A stretch of 64,000 bases of DNA from assembly GCF_025399895.1 (NCBI RefSeq), contig NZ_JAODUA010000014.1, positions 1-64,000 on the forward strand. Direction: 5' to 3'. The DNA comes from Streptomyces sp. ASQP_92. Lineage in GTDB: Bacteria; Actinomycetota; Actinomycetes; Streptomycetales; Streptomycetaceae. Below, one piece after another: positions 17,587 to 25,182 of this stretch. A program made the translations under genes and the position numbers. The stretch's first letter is position 1; every line of letters begins with the position of its first letter. The notes under the pieces were generated by a model, which had not been told where the DNA came from, did no database searches, and saw only the letters and a program-made list of their open reading frames with translations.

Positions 17587-18165
17587 TCAGGAGCGGTAGC
17601 GGTACGAGGCCACGCGGGAGCGGGCCTCCTGCTCGGTCAGCCCCAGCGCATGCCCCACCGATTCCCAGGACACCTCGTCGGCCCGGGTGTGGAACGCGGC
17701 CACCATGCCGATGCGACCGCTGAGGCGCTCCAGGGCGGCCACCACGCGCAGCGCGGCGAGCGGGGCGTCGTCGGCAAGGGTGCTCAGGCGGGTGTCCAAC
17801 TGGGCGACCAGATCGTCCAGTTCGACCGGGACGGGCACGGTGCGCGCCTCGACGTGCCGGATGTGGTTCTGCCAGTCGGCGTAGGGGCCGGGGACGACGG
17901 TGTCGTACGGCCGCTCGTCGTCCACCTGGGACCAGTCGACCGGGTGGAGGCCGCTGCCGCGCCAGCCGCAGGAGCACACTCCGCGCAGATGGGTGGCGAG
18001 CGGGGCGCTCAGGGTGCCGTCGTAGAGCCACCAGTCACTGGATGTACAGCCGAAGGAACCGCTGCCGGCGTCGAGGTACATCGGTTCGGGCTCGCTGCCG
18101 TCGGCCAGGACCGCACCCGCGCGGCCCTCGTGCGATGCCCCGAACTCATCGCTCTGCCACTCCAT
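17587..18165 (-). CDS. Conserved hypothetical protein with CSCGW motif
   Basis: 192 aa, ATG 18165. I do not recognise the family. The N-terminal half contains FGCTSSDWW and GVCSCGWRG, a Cys pattern seen in many uncharacterised Streptomyces proteins. The C-terminal half has ADEVSWESVGHALGLTEQEARSR, which reads like a small helix-turn-helix for choosing between related sites. A sequence-specific DNA-binding role is only a guess. The gene is a single minus-strand unit, convergent with the HDO gene and separated from the AhpD-like gene by a strong hairpin. Confidence 0.8.
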   Translation of the reverse strand: MEWQSDEFGASHEGRAGAVLADGSEPEPMYLDAGSGSFGCTSSDWWLYDGTLSAPLATHLRGVCSCGWRGSGLHPVDWSQVDDERPYDTVVPGPYADWQNHIRHVEARTVPVPVELDDLVAQLDTRLSTLADDAPLAALRVVAALERLSGRIGMVAAFHTRADEVSWESVGHALGLTEQEARSRVASYRYRS

Positions 18166-18252
18166 GGCACTCCTCCCCGGCGCGGCCGCGGTGCGGCCCG
18201 CCCCCCACCGAGGATGCCCGAACCATCGCGCGACAACCGGCGAACGGCCGGT

Positions 18253-18301
18253 CCCGTCCCGCCAGGGTTCCGTCAGGACGACGGAACCCTGGCGGGACGG
18301 G
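18253..18301 (-). terminator. Strong hairpin terminator, 22-bp perfect stem
   Basis: Arms 18253-18274 and 18280-18301 are perfect complements with a 5-nt loop (aggac). It lies 60 nt past the stop of the minus-strand AhpD-like gene and upstream of the hypothetical gene, so it most likely ends the AhpD-like transcript. Confidence 0.85.
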
Positions 18302-18363
18302 CACGGACCTGATGGTCCATCAGATGCCGTACTCGGCCGATGCCTTGGGGGCGTCCGCGCCGG

Positions 18364-18849
18364 TCAGTTCACCAGGGCCGCGAAGGTGCCGGCCTCGTAC
18401 GCACCTCCCTGCTGATGCAGGATCACGGCGAGGCGGTTGGCCGCGTTGATCAGGGCGATCAGGGACACGAGGGCGGCGATCTGGTCGTCGTCGTAGTGCT
18501 CGCGCACCCGGGCCCAGGTCTCGTCGGACACGCCCTGGTGGGCGTCGGCGAGCCGGGTGCCCTCCTCGCTCAGTGCGAGCGCGGCGCGCTCCGCCTCGGT
18601 GAACACGGTGGACTCCCGCCAGGCGGCCACCAGATGGAGGCGTACCGCACTCTCGCCCGCGGCCGCGGCCTCCTTGGTGTGCAGGTCGATGCACCACCCG
18701 CAGCCGTTGATCTGGCTCGCCCGCAGCGCCACCAGCTCCTGCGTGGACTTCGCCAGCGTCGACTGCTGGATCACCAGGCCGGCGTTGGCGAACCGCTTGG
18801 CGAACTTCGCGCCGAGCTCGTTCTCGAACAGGTTGAACCGAGCGTCCAT
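18364..18849 (-). CDS. Carboxymuconolactone decarboxylase/AhpD-like protein
   Basis: 161 aa. Shows the AhpD active-site pattern CGWCIDLH (Cys50, Cys53, His57) and the preceding E-x-V-x-L-RxSQxN signature. These proteins act as thiol-disulfide peroxidase partners or on quinone-like compounds. ATG 18849 is chosen over ATG 18867 because GAGGACGACGTC sits just before it. It is transcribed divergently from the ECF41 sigma gene, and an ECF41-type promoter (18926-18952) points at it. Wecke and colleagues described AhpD/CMD-type genes as the usual ECF41 targets, which fits well. Confidence 0.92.
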   Translation of the reverse strand: MDARFNLFENELGAKFAKRFANAGLVIQQSTLAKSTQELVALRASQINGCGWCIDLHTKEAAAAGESAVRLHLVAAWRESTVFTEAERAALALSEEGTRLADAHQGVSDETWARVREHYDDDQIAALVSLIALINAANRLAVILHQQGGAYEAGTFAALVN

Positions 18850-18925
18850 GACGTCGTCCTCACTCATCGTCGTTGGTGGTGCGGGTCGTTGTGTGCCGTT
18901 CGCGCCGTGCGCCGAACGAACACAA

Positions 18926-18952
18926 GACGCCGCCCGGCCGCCCGCTGTGACA
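18926..18952 (-). promoter_or_regulatory. ECF41-type promoter for the AhpD-like gene
   Basis: Reading the minus strand, TGTCACA (18946-18952), a 16-nt spacer and CGTC (18926-18929) match the published ECF41 consensus exactly. TTGTG follows directly. It sits about 77 nt upstream of ATG 18849. Confidence 0.85.
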
Positions 18953-18986
18953 GACCGACGATGTGACGCAGGCCACCGCCGAGGGA

Positions 18987-19013
18987 TGTCACAGAGCGGC
19001 GGGGGCCGGCGTC
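18987..19013 (+). promoter_or_regulatory. ECF41-type promoter for the sigma factor gene (autoregulation)
   Basis: TGTCACA (18987-18993), a 16-nt spacer and CGTC (19010-19013), again followed by TTGTG. It lies 44 nt before GTG 19058, so the sigma factor should drive its own gene. Confidence 0.85.
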
Positions 19014-19057
19014 TTGTGGGCGTGACACCCTCGGCAGCCAACAGGCAGGAGCGGCCC

Positions 19058-20005
19058 GTGACGAACGAGTGCAGCGGAGTTCCGCAGGACAGGACGACCG
19101 GGCGCCCGCTCGGTGGCGGGCCCCCGGACCCCGCCACCGAAGCGTTCGTCGCCCATCGCAATCTGCTGTTCACCGTGGCGTACGAGATGCTCGGTTCGGC
19201 CGCCGACGCGGAGGACGTCCTCCAGGAGACCTGGCTGCGCTGGGCCGGCGTCGACCTCGGCGCGGTGCGGGACCGGCGCGCCTATCTGGTCCGGATCACC
19301 ACACGACAGGCTCTGGCCCGGCTGCGGACACTCGGTCGCCGCAAGGAGTCCTACGTCGGCACCTGGCTGCCCGAGCCGCTGCTCACCGCCCCGGACGTGG
19401 CCGACGACGTCGAACTCGCCGACAGCGTCTCGATGGCGATGCTCCTGGTGATGGAGACGCTCGCGCCGACCGAGCGCGCGGTGTTCGTGCTGCGCGAGGT
19501 GTTCGGCCTCGAATACGAGGAGATCGCCGGCGCCGTCGGCAAGAGCCGGGCCGCGGTCCGTCAGATCGCCCACCGGGCCCGGGCCCATGTAGCGGCGCGC
19601 CGGCCACGCGGAAGCGTCTCGCCCGGCGAGACCCGGGTCGTGCTCGACGCGTTCCGGCGGGCGGCGACCACCGGCGATCTGCGCGGCCTCCTGGACGTCC
19701 TCGCGCCGGACGTCGTCTTCATGGGCGACGGCGGCGGCATCAAGCAGGCCATCCTGCGGCCCGTCCGGGGGTCCGACAAGGTGGCCCGCCTGCTCATCGG
19801 CGGTCTCGGCAAAGCCACCGCGGCCTCGCTGCGCCCCACCCGGGTGAACGGCCACCCCGCGCTCGTCCTCCACCTCGACGGCGAGGTCGACACCGTGGTG
19901 GCGGTCCGCATCGAGGAGGGCCGCATCAGCGGGCTCTACGCCGTACGCAACCCCGAGAAGCTCGCGTACATGCGAGACGAGACCGTCCTGAGCCGCCGCG
20001 CATGA
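19058..20005 (+). CDS. ECF41-family RNA polymerase sigma factor with C-terminal SnoaL-like domain
   Basis: 315 aa. Region 2 (about 30-95, with SAADAEDVLQETWLRW) and region 4 (about 125-180, LREVFGLEYEEIAGAVGKS) form the ECF core. A 110-residue SnoaL_2-like extension follows. All three ECF41 signatures are present: WLPEP in the linker (103-107), a DGGGxK form reading DGGGIK (224-229) and an NPDK variant, NPEK (298-301). In this group the extension acts in place of an anti-sigma factor, so the signal may be sensed by the sigma factor itself. GTG 19058 follows GCAGGAGCGG. It is divergent from its probable target, the AhpD-like gene. Confidence 0.93.
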   Translation: MTNECSGVPQDRTTGRPLGGGPPDPATEAFVAHRNLLFTVAYEMLGSAADAEDVLQETWLRWAGVDLGAVRDRRAYLVRITTRQALARLRTLGRRKESYVGTWLPEPLLTAPDVADDVELADSVSMAMLLVMETLAPTERAVFVLREVFGLEYEEIAGAVGKSRAAVRQIAHRARAHVAARRPRGSVSPGETRVVLDAFRRAATTGDLRGLLDVLAPDVVFMGDGGGIKQAILRPVRGSDKVARLLIGGLGKATAASLRPTRVNGHPALVLHLDGEVDTVVAVRIEEGRISGLYAVRNPEKLAYMRDETVLSRRA

Positions 20006-20040
20006 CCGCGAGAGCCCAACTGTGCCGCGGTGGGCGCGCG

Positions 20041-21354
20041 TTACAGCTCGCCCCGGGCCATCCGGATCAGCCGGTCCAGGACCTTGCCGCCACTGACGCG
20101 CAGCCCGTCGTGCTCCCACTCGCTGGTCACCCAGGTCCGCAGTCCGCGTACCGCGTCGGCGGTGGCCAGGGAGTCGGCGGTGTCGACGTACATGTCGTCG
20201 TGGTAGACGGCGGCGACCACCGGCACCTCATTGGCCGCCAGGACGTCGGGGGCGTAGAGGTCCGGCCAGTCCGTGCGGTGGGCCAGCAGGTCGGCGGTCT
20301 CCCGCAGCGGGCGCAGCGACGGATCGGTCTCGAACATCCACGGGTAGATCATCTCACCGGTGAGCCGGACCGGGGAGCCGTCCGCGAGCGCCTTGGCGGC
20401 GTCGAACTCGGGGAACTCCGAGCGCACCCGCTCGGCGGCCCAGCCGGTCGGGCCCGGGTCCACCGAGCGCTGCCCGTAGATGGATTCGTGCAGTACGGCG
20501 TAGAGGGGGGCGTCCGCGAAGGAGAGCTTGGCCTGGACGCCGGCCAGGAAGGTGTCGGAGAGTTCGGGCCCCGCGCCGCCGTCGATCCAGGCGTCCTCCA
20601 GGAGGTAGTGCAGCAGGTCGGAGCCGTTGCCGGTGCCGAGCATCAGGCCGAGCGCCTGGAAGGCCTCGACCGTCAGCCGCCCGCCGCCCGGCAGCGCGGC
20701 CGGGGGCGCGAGCAGGTGCTCGGCGATCCGCCGCACGGCCGCCACGTCCTGCGGGTAGCGCGCGTAGTGGGCGGTGTTCTTGCGGGCGACGCGCGGATAG
20801 GCGGCCCGGTACACGTCCGCGGCGCTGCTGCGCAGGCCCGCCAGGCCGCCGGTGATCAGCGCCTCGCGGAGTCCCTCGGGGGCGAGGGAGAGATAGGTGA
20901 GCGTGCAGAAGCCGCCGAAGCTCTGCCCGAGCAGGCTCCACCGGCCCCCTTCGCCGAGCAGTGCGCGCCGGATCAGCTCGGCGTCGCGGACGATCGAGTC
21001 GGCGCGGAAGTGGGAGAGGTACTCGGCCTGCGCGGCGGCCGCCCCGCGCGACGGCAGGCTCTGCCGGGTGGCGGGCGTCGAACGTCCGGTCCCGCGCTGG
21101 TCCAGGAGCAGCACCCGGTAGTCCTCAAGCGCCCGGTCGAGCCAGGTGTCCCGGCCCACCGGCCGCGCCGCCCGTCCGCCGGGACCGCCCTGGAGGAAGA
21201 GCAGCCACGGGAGTTCGGAGCCCTCCTTGCCGGTCGCGACCACCTCACGGGCGTAGACCTCGATGCGCTCGCCCTCGGGGGCGCCGTGGTCCAGCGGAAC
21301 CTGGAAGAAGTGGTCGGTCAGGACGACGCCCGGCTGTCGGATCACGACGGTCAT
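20041..21354 (-). CDS. Alpha/beta hydrolase, prolyl aminopeptidase (S33)-like
   Basis: 437 aa, the usual length for the proline-iminopeptidase-like S33 group. Visible are the oxyanion region FLQGGPGG, DQRGTGRS, the nucleophile elbow GQSFGG with the Ser, and a C-terminal WEHDGLR His; the Asp is probably in YHDDMYVD. There is no signal peptide, so it is cytoplasmic. It probably removes N-terminal proline or other residues from short peptides, though lipase-like activities exist in the fold. ATG 21354 follows GAGGAG. It is convergent with the sigma gene. Confidence 0.88.
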   Translation of the reverse strand: MTVVIRQPGVVLTDHFFQVPLDHGAPEGERIEVYAREVVATGKEGSELPWLLFLQGGPGGRAARPVGRDTWLDRALEDYRVLLLDQRGTGRSTPATRQSLPSRGAAAAQAEYLSHFRADSIVRDAELIRRALLGEGGRWSLLGQSFGGFCTLTYLSLAPEGLREALITGGLAGLRSSAADVYRAAYPRVARKNTAHYARYPQDVAAVRRIAEHLLAPPAALPGGGRLTVEAFQALGLMLGTGNGSDLLHYLLEDAWIDGGAGPELSDTFLAGVQAKLSFADAPLYAVLHESIYGQRSVDPGPTGWAAERVRSEFPEFDAAKALADGSPVRLTGEMIYPWMFETDPSLRPLRETADLLAHRTDWPDLYAPDVLAANEVPVVAAVYHDDMYVDTADSLATADAVRGLRTWVTSEWEHDGLRVSGGKVLDRLIRMARGEL

Positions 21355-21551
21355 GGGACTCCTCGGTCGGTACGGGGTGCGGCGGGTACGCGCACAGGGT
21401 GCTGCTCGGTGGAGCGCGGTGCACCTGAATGATCTCCCGGGCCCACCCGGCCCCCGCAAGGGGCGAGAGGCCCCCACCGGGGCGTCCCGTCCCGAAACGT
21501 GCGGGCAGGCCGTGCGACCCTCGCGCCCGCCGGTGGTGTACGAAGGCCTAC

Positions 21552-22145
21552 GTGAACGAAGAGATTCCGCCGGCCACCGTCCGCGTGTTCATAGCGCTGG
21601 CCCCGCCCGACGACGCGAAGGACGAGCTGGAGCGAGCGCTGCGGCCCGCGTACGAGGCGTATCCGGGGCTGCGCTGGAACCGCATCGAGGACTGGCACAT
21701 CACCCTGGCCTTCCTGGGCGAGCTCCCGGCCGACACCGCTCCCCTGCTGCGACAGCCGCTGGCGGAGCTCGCGGCCGCGCGCGGACCCCTGCGCCTTGCG
21801 CTGCGCGGCGGCGGGCACTTCGACGAGCGGGTCCTGTGGAGCGGGATCGACGGGGACGTCGAAGGGCTGCACCGGCTGACCGCCGAGGTCCGCGACGTGG
21901 TCAGGGACTGCGGTGTCGTCTTCGAGGACCGGCCCCTGCGCCCCCATCTGACCCTGGCGCGGGCCCGCCGTGCCGAGCCCACCGGTGTCAAGGAAACAGC
22001 CGCCGAGCTGGCCGGGTTCACCGGCCGTACGTGGACGACGGAGCGCCTGCATCTGGTCGCGAGCAACATCGGCCGGGGTCCCGGCCCCATCCACTACCGC
22101 GACATCGCGGCATGGGAGTTCACCGGCGATCACGCGGGCCGCTGA
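21552..22145 (+). CDS. thpR: RNA 2',3'-cyclic phosphodiesterase (2H family)
   Basis: 197 aa. Two H-x-T motifs, HITLAF (near residue 50) and HLTLAR (near residue 135), define the 2H phosphoesterase fold of ThpR/LigT. VRVFIALAPP opens the domain. Members open 2',3'-cyclic phosphates at RNA or nucleotide ends. The GTG start at 21552 has a GAAGG upstream. It stands alone on the plus strand and is followed after 99 nt by a GyrB-like ATPase gene. Confidence 0.9.
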   Translation: MNEEIPPATVRVFIALAPPDDAKDELERALRPAYEAYPGLRWNRIEDWHITLAFLGELPADTAPLLRQPLAELAAARGPLRLALRGGGHFDERVLWSGIDGDVEGLHRLTAEVRDVVRDCGVVFEDRPLRPHLTLARARRAEPTGVKETAAELAGFTGRTWTTERLHLVASNIGRGPGPIHYRDIAAWEFTGDHAGR

Positions 22146-22244
22146 CACGGATCCGGCCGCACCTGGGCCGGCCACCGCTCCCCCGGGCGCTTCGGCGCCG
22201 GGGCCGGCGCCGCCAACCTCCGCTCCCCTTGCGATACTTCGGCG

Positions 22245-22871
22245 ATGGACGGGCACCTGCCGCTGTGGCGCAATACGACGCACGACTGGGCGAACACGGT
22301 CGACGCCGACCACCTCGCCGCGATCCGCCGGGACCCGGCCGCGTTCGCCCCGGGCGGCAGGCGGCAGTTGATCCTCGAAGTCGTCGCCTACGCGGCCGAC
22401 GAAGCGGAGTCCCGGGGGGCGGGGCGGTGCGCCGTCACCCTGAACGCCGATGGCTCGGTGTGCGTGGCGGACGACGGCAGGGGCACCGACACCCGCTTCG
22501 ACGCCGAGGGCCGCCCCGTCAAGAAGCCGGTCATGGCGACGAAGGACCTCCGCTTCTTCGACCACCCGGACGCCGAGGCCCTCCCCGGCGGCCATCCTCG
22601 ACGCGGTATGTCCGTCGTCGCGGCGCTCAGCGAGTGGCTCGTCCACACCAATCGCCGCGCGGACGGTGCGTGGTCCCAGCGCTACGCGTACGGCGTGCCC
22701 ACCACCGGCCTGCGCCCGGTCGAGGGCGACGGCACGACGGGGACGACCGTTCATTTCCACGCCACTCAACTACCCTGCTCAGGCGGTGAGTTGGCGTCGG
22801 ACGAGCTCGCCCGGCTCGTCTCCTCGTGGCCGCGTCTCACGGCCGAGGTCCATGACCGCCGACTCGGCTGA
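22245..22871 (+). CDS. Stand-alone GyrB-type GHKL ATPase domain protein
   Basis: 208 aa, matching only the N-terminal ATPase domain of GyrB/ParE. LEVVAYAADEA corresponds to the N-box, ADDGRGTDT to the G1 motif, RRGMSVVAALS to the ATP-lid and GTTGTTVHF to the domain end. The transducer, TOPRIM and tail are absent, and the frame stops cleanly, so it is a small protein and not a cut gyrB. In GyrB the N-box has Asn that holds Mg; here it is Tyr (V-A-Y-A). The catalytic Glu is kept. It may bind a nucleotide without efficient turnover, or bind gyrase inhibitors. Function unknown. Confidence 0.8.
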   Translation: MDGHLPLWRNTTHDWANTVDADHLAAIRRDPAAFAPGGRRQLILEVVAYAADEAESRGAGRCAVTLNADGSVCVADDGRGTDTRFDAEGRPVKKPVMATKDLRFFDHPDAEALPGGHPRRGMSVVAALSEWLVHTNRRADGAWSQRYAYGVPTTGLRPVEGDGTTGTTVHFHATQLPCSGGELASDELARLVSSWPRLTAEVHDRRLG

Positions 22872-22937
22872 CCGGCGCCGCTGCCTGGGTGTGACGCACC
22901 CGGGCACAGCCGTCCCTCGCCGTCCTACGCTGGGCGC

Positions 22938-23777
22938 ATGACCGACAACGACCTGGGCGACTTCCTGCGTGCGCGCCGTGCCAGCGTGCGGCCCGAGCAC
23001 GTCGGGATGGTGAGCCACGGGACGCGCAGGGTGCCGGGGCTGCGCCGCGAGGAGCTGGCCGTGCTGGCCGGGGTGAACGCGGATTACTGCGCCCGTCTGG
23101 AGCAGGGCCGCGAACGCAACCCCTCGCCCCAGGTCCTCAGGGCGCTCGGCCACGCCCTGCGACTCGATCCCGAGGCCAGGGCGCATCTCTTCCGGCTGGC
23201 CGGGGCCGTCCCCGAGGGCGATCGCCGCCCCGCCCCGGCAGGGGTGAGCCCGACGCTGCGCCGGCTGATGGACGGCTACCCGCACACTCCGGCGTTCGTG
23301 ATCAACCGCACGCTCGACGTGCTGGCCGCCAACGCCCTGACGGACGCCCTGTATTCACCCTTCGAGACCGTGGACAACCTGGCCCGCATGGCCTTCCTCG
23401 ATCCGGCCGCGCGGCGCTTCTACCCGCTGTGGGACCGGACGGCCGAGGCGACCGTCGCCAACCTGCGCGAGGCCGCCGGTTTTGAGCCGAGCGGCCCGCG
23501 CCTGCGCGAGCTCGTCACGCTGCTCGGCGAGCGGAGCCCCGAGTTCGCCCGGCTGTGGACCGCCCATGCGGTGCGCGGCAAGGCCCGGGACGCCAAGCGG
23601 CTCCACCACCCCGAGGTGGGCGCGCTGAGCCTCACCTACCACGCGTTCGACGTCCGGGACGCCCCCGGCCAGCAGCTGATCATCTACCACGCCGAACCGC
23701 GCTCCCCCAGCGCCGACGCCCTCGGCCTGCTCGGCTCGATGCACGCCACGGCCCGGCCGGGCAGCGCGAGGAGCTGA
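22938..23777 (+). CDS. HTH regulator with MmyB-type ligand-binding domain
   Basis: 279 aa. The N-terminal XRE-type helix-turn-helix (about 30-90) includes RRVPGLRREELAVLAGV and YCARLEQGRER, the standard actinobacterial opening. From about residue 100 the MmyB-like PAS-related domain (PAFVINRTLDVLAANALTDAL ... FYPLWDR) is thought to bind a fatty-acid-like ligand. These repressors usually control a neighbouring short-chain dehydrogenase; none is adjacent, and the next gene is convergent xylA. ATG 22938. Confidence 0.92.
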   Translation: MTDNDLGDFLRARRASVRPEHVGMVSHGTRRVPGLRREELAVLAGVNADYCARLEQGRERNPSPQVLRALGHALRLDPEARAHLFRLAGAVPEGDRRPAPAGVSPTLRRLMDGYPHTPAFVINRTLDVLAANALTDALYSPFETVDNLARMAFLDPAARRFYPLWDRTAEATVANLREAAGFEPSGPRLRELVTLLGERSPEFARLWTAHAVRGKARDAKRLHHPEVGALSLTYHAFDVRDAPGQQLIIYHAEPRSPSADALGLLGSMHATARPGSARS

Positions 23778-23813
23778 CGGCGGCCATGGGTACGGGCGCC
23801 CTCGCTCCCGGGT

Positions 23814-24983
23814 TCAGCGAGCCCCGAGCAGATGGTCCATGGCGAGCTGGTCCAGGTGCTCGAAGGCCATGCCCCGGGCTCCGGCCGCTTCGGCGTCGAA
23901 GTCCTCGAAGGCGGTGTGGTCGGCGAGGAGCGCGGCGAGGCCATCCTCGGCGGTGGGCCGGGCCAGGTCGTCCAGCCGGGCCGCACGCAGCGCCTCGCGC
24001 ACCTCGGGGTCGGCACGGAAGGCGGCCGAACGCTCTTTCAGGATCAGGTAGTTGCGCATGTTGCCGGCCGCCGACGCCCATACGCCGTCCATGTCCTCGG
24101 TGCGCGGCGGCTTGAAGTCGAAGTGCCGGGGGCCCGTGTAGTCGGAGCTTTCGAGCAGGTCCACCAGCCAGAAGGCGTCGCGCAGATTGCCCGATCCGAA
24201 GCGCAGGTCCTGGTCGTACTTGATGCCGGACTGACCGTTGAGGTCGATGTGGAAGAGCTTGCCCGCCCACAGCGCCTGGGCGATGCCGTGGGTGAAGTTG
24301 AGACCGGCCATCTGCTCGTGCCCGGTCTCGGGGTTCACGCCGAACAGTTCGGGCCGCTCCAGCCGCTCGATGAAGGCGAGGGCGTGGCCGACGGTGGGCA
24401 GCAGGATGTCGCCGCGCGGCTCGTTGGGCTTGGGCTCGATGGCGAAGCGCAGGTCGTAGCCCTGTTCGGTGACGTACTGGCCGAGCAGGTCGAAGGCCTC
24501 CTTCATCCGGTCCAGGGCTGCGCGGACGTCCTTGGCGGCACCGGACTCGGCGCCCTCCCGGCCGCCCCACGCGACATAGGTGTGGGCGCCCAGCTCCACG
24601 GCGAGGTCGATGTTGCGCACCGTCTTGCGCAGGGCGTACCGCCGGATGTCGCGGTCGTTGGCCGTGAACGCGCCGTCCTTGAAGACCGGGTGCGTGAAGA
24701 GGTTGGTGGTGGCCATGGGCACGACCAGACCGGTGGCGTCGAGCGCCTGCCGGAACCGCTTGATGTGCGACTCGCGCTCGGTGTCGCGGGCGCCGTAGGG
24801 GATCAGGTCGTCGTCGTGGAAGGTGACGCCGTACGCACCGAGGTCCGCGAGGCGCCGGACGGACTCGACCGGGTCGAGAGCGGGACGGGTCGCGTCGCCG
24901 AAGGGGTCGCGCCCCTGCCAGCCCACGGTCCACAACCCGAAGGTGAACTTGTCCTCGGGGGTCGGGGTGAAGCGTTCCGTCAT
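23814..24983 (-). CDS. xylA: Xylose isomerase
   Basis: 389 aa, the length of the Streptomyces class I enzymes used industrially as glucose isomerase. It interconverts D-xylose and D-xylulose in the cytoplasm with two divalent metals. Recognisable are GLWTVGWQGRDPFGDATR near the start, catalytic HDDDLIP, AIEPKPNEPRGD (metal Glu and Lys), GHEQMAGLNF and HFDFKPPR. An AAGAGG lies immediately before ATG 24983. It is divergent from xylB, with a shared 199-nt region carrying paired dyads that suggest xylose-responsive control. Confidence 0.98.
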   Translation of the reverse strand: MTERFTPTPEDKFTFGLWTVGWQGRDPFGDATRPALDPVESVRRLADLGAYGVTFHDDDLIPYGARDTERESHIKRFRQALDATGLVVPMATTNLFTHPVFKDGAFTANDRDIRRYALRKTVRNIDLAVELGAHTYVAWGGREGAESGAAKDVRAALDRMKEAFDLLGQYVTEQGYDLRFAIEPKPNEPRGDILLPTVGHALAFIERLERPELFGVNPETGHEQMAGLNFTHGIAQALWAGKLFHIDLNGQSGIKYDQDLRFGSGNLRDAFWLVDLLESSDYTGPRHFDFKPPRTEDMDGVWASAAGNMRNYLILKERSAAFRADPEVREALRAARLDDLARPTAEDGLAALLADHTAFEDFDAEAAGARGMAFEHLDQLAMDHLLGAR

Positions 24984-25029
24984 CCTCTTCGCCGCCTTGT
25001 CGCGAAAGCGTCCGACGCACGTCGGAGCT

Positions 25030-25052
25030 ATTTGTTTTCTTCCTTACCAAAT
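25030..25052. promoter_or_regulatory. Candidate xylose-operon operator, copy 1 (xylA side)
   Basis: ATTTG-N13-CAAAT, 23 bp, extended by one base on each side to TATTTG/CAAATA. It lies 47-69 bp upstream of xylA in an unusually AT-rich stretch. A second dyad with the same half-sites and spacing is found 80 bp away. A ROK-family XylR is the usual regulator; no gene for one is in the window. Confidence 0.55.
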
Positions 25053-25109
25053 ACTGCACGATCGTCATCGCTTCCGTAACCCCGGGCGTTCGCCTAATTT
25101 GGGTGCTGC

Positions 25110-25132
25110 ATTTGTTCCTGGCACGGTCAAAT
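25110..25132. promoter_or_regulatory. Candidate xylose-operon operator, copy 2 (xylB side)
   Basis: ATTTG-N13-CAAAT with the same half-sites and spacing as copy 1, extended to CATTTG/CAAATG. It lies 51-73 bp upstream of xylB. An extra ATTTG half-site is at 25097-25101. Confidence 0.55.
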
Positions 25133-25182
25133 GACCCATGCCCCCCTCAGACCCGCCCTCGCCCCGCAAGAGAGGTGTCCGG

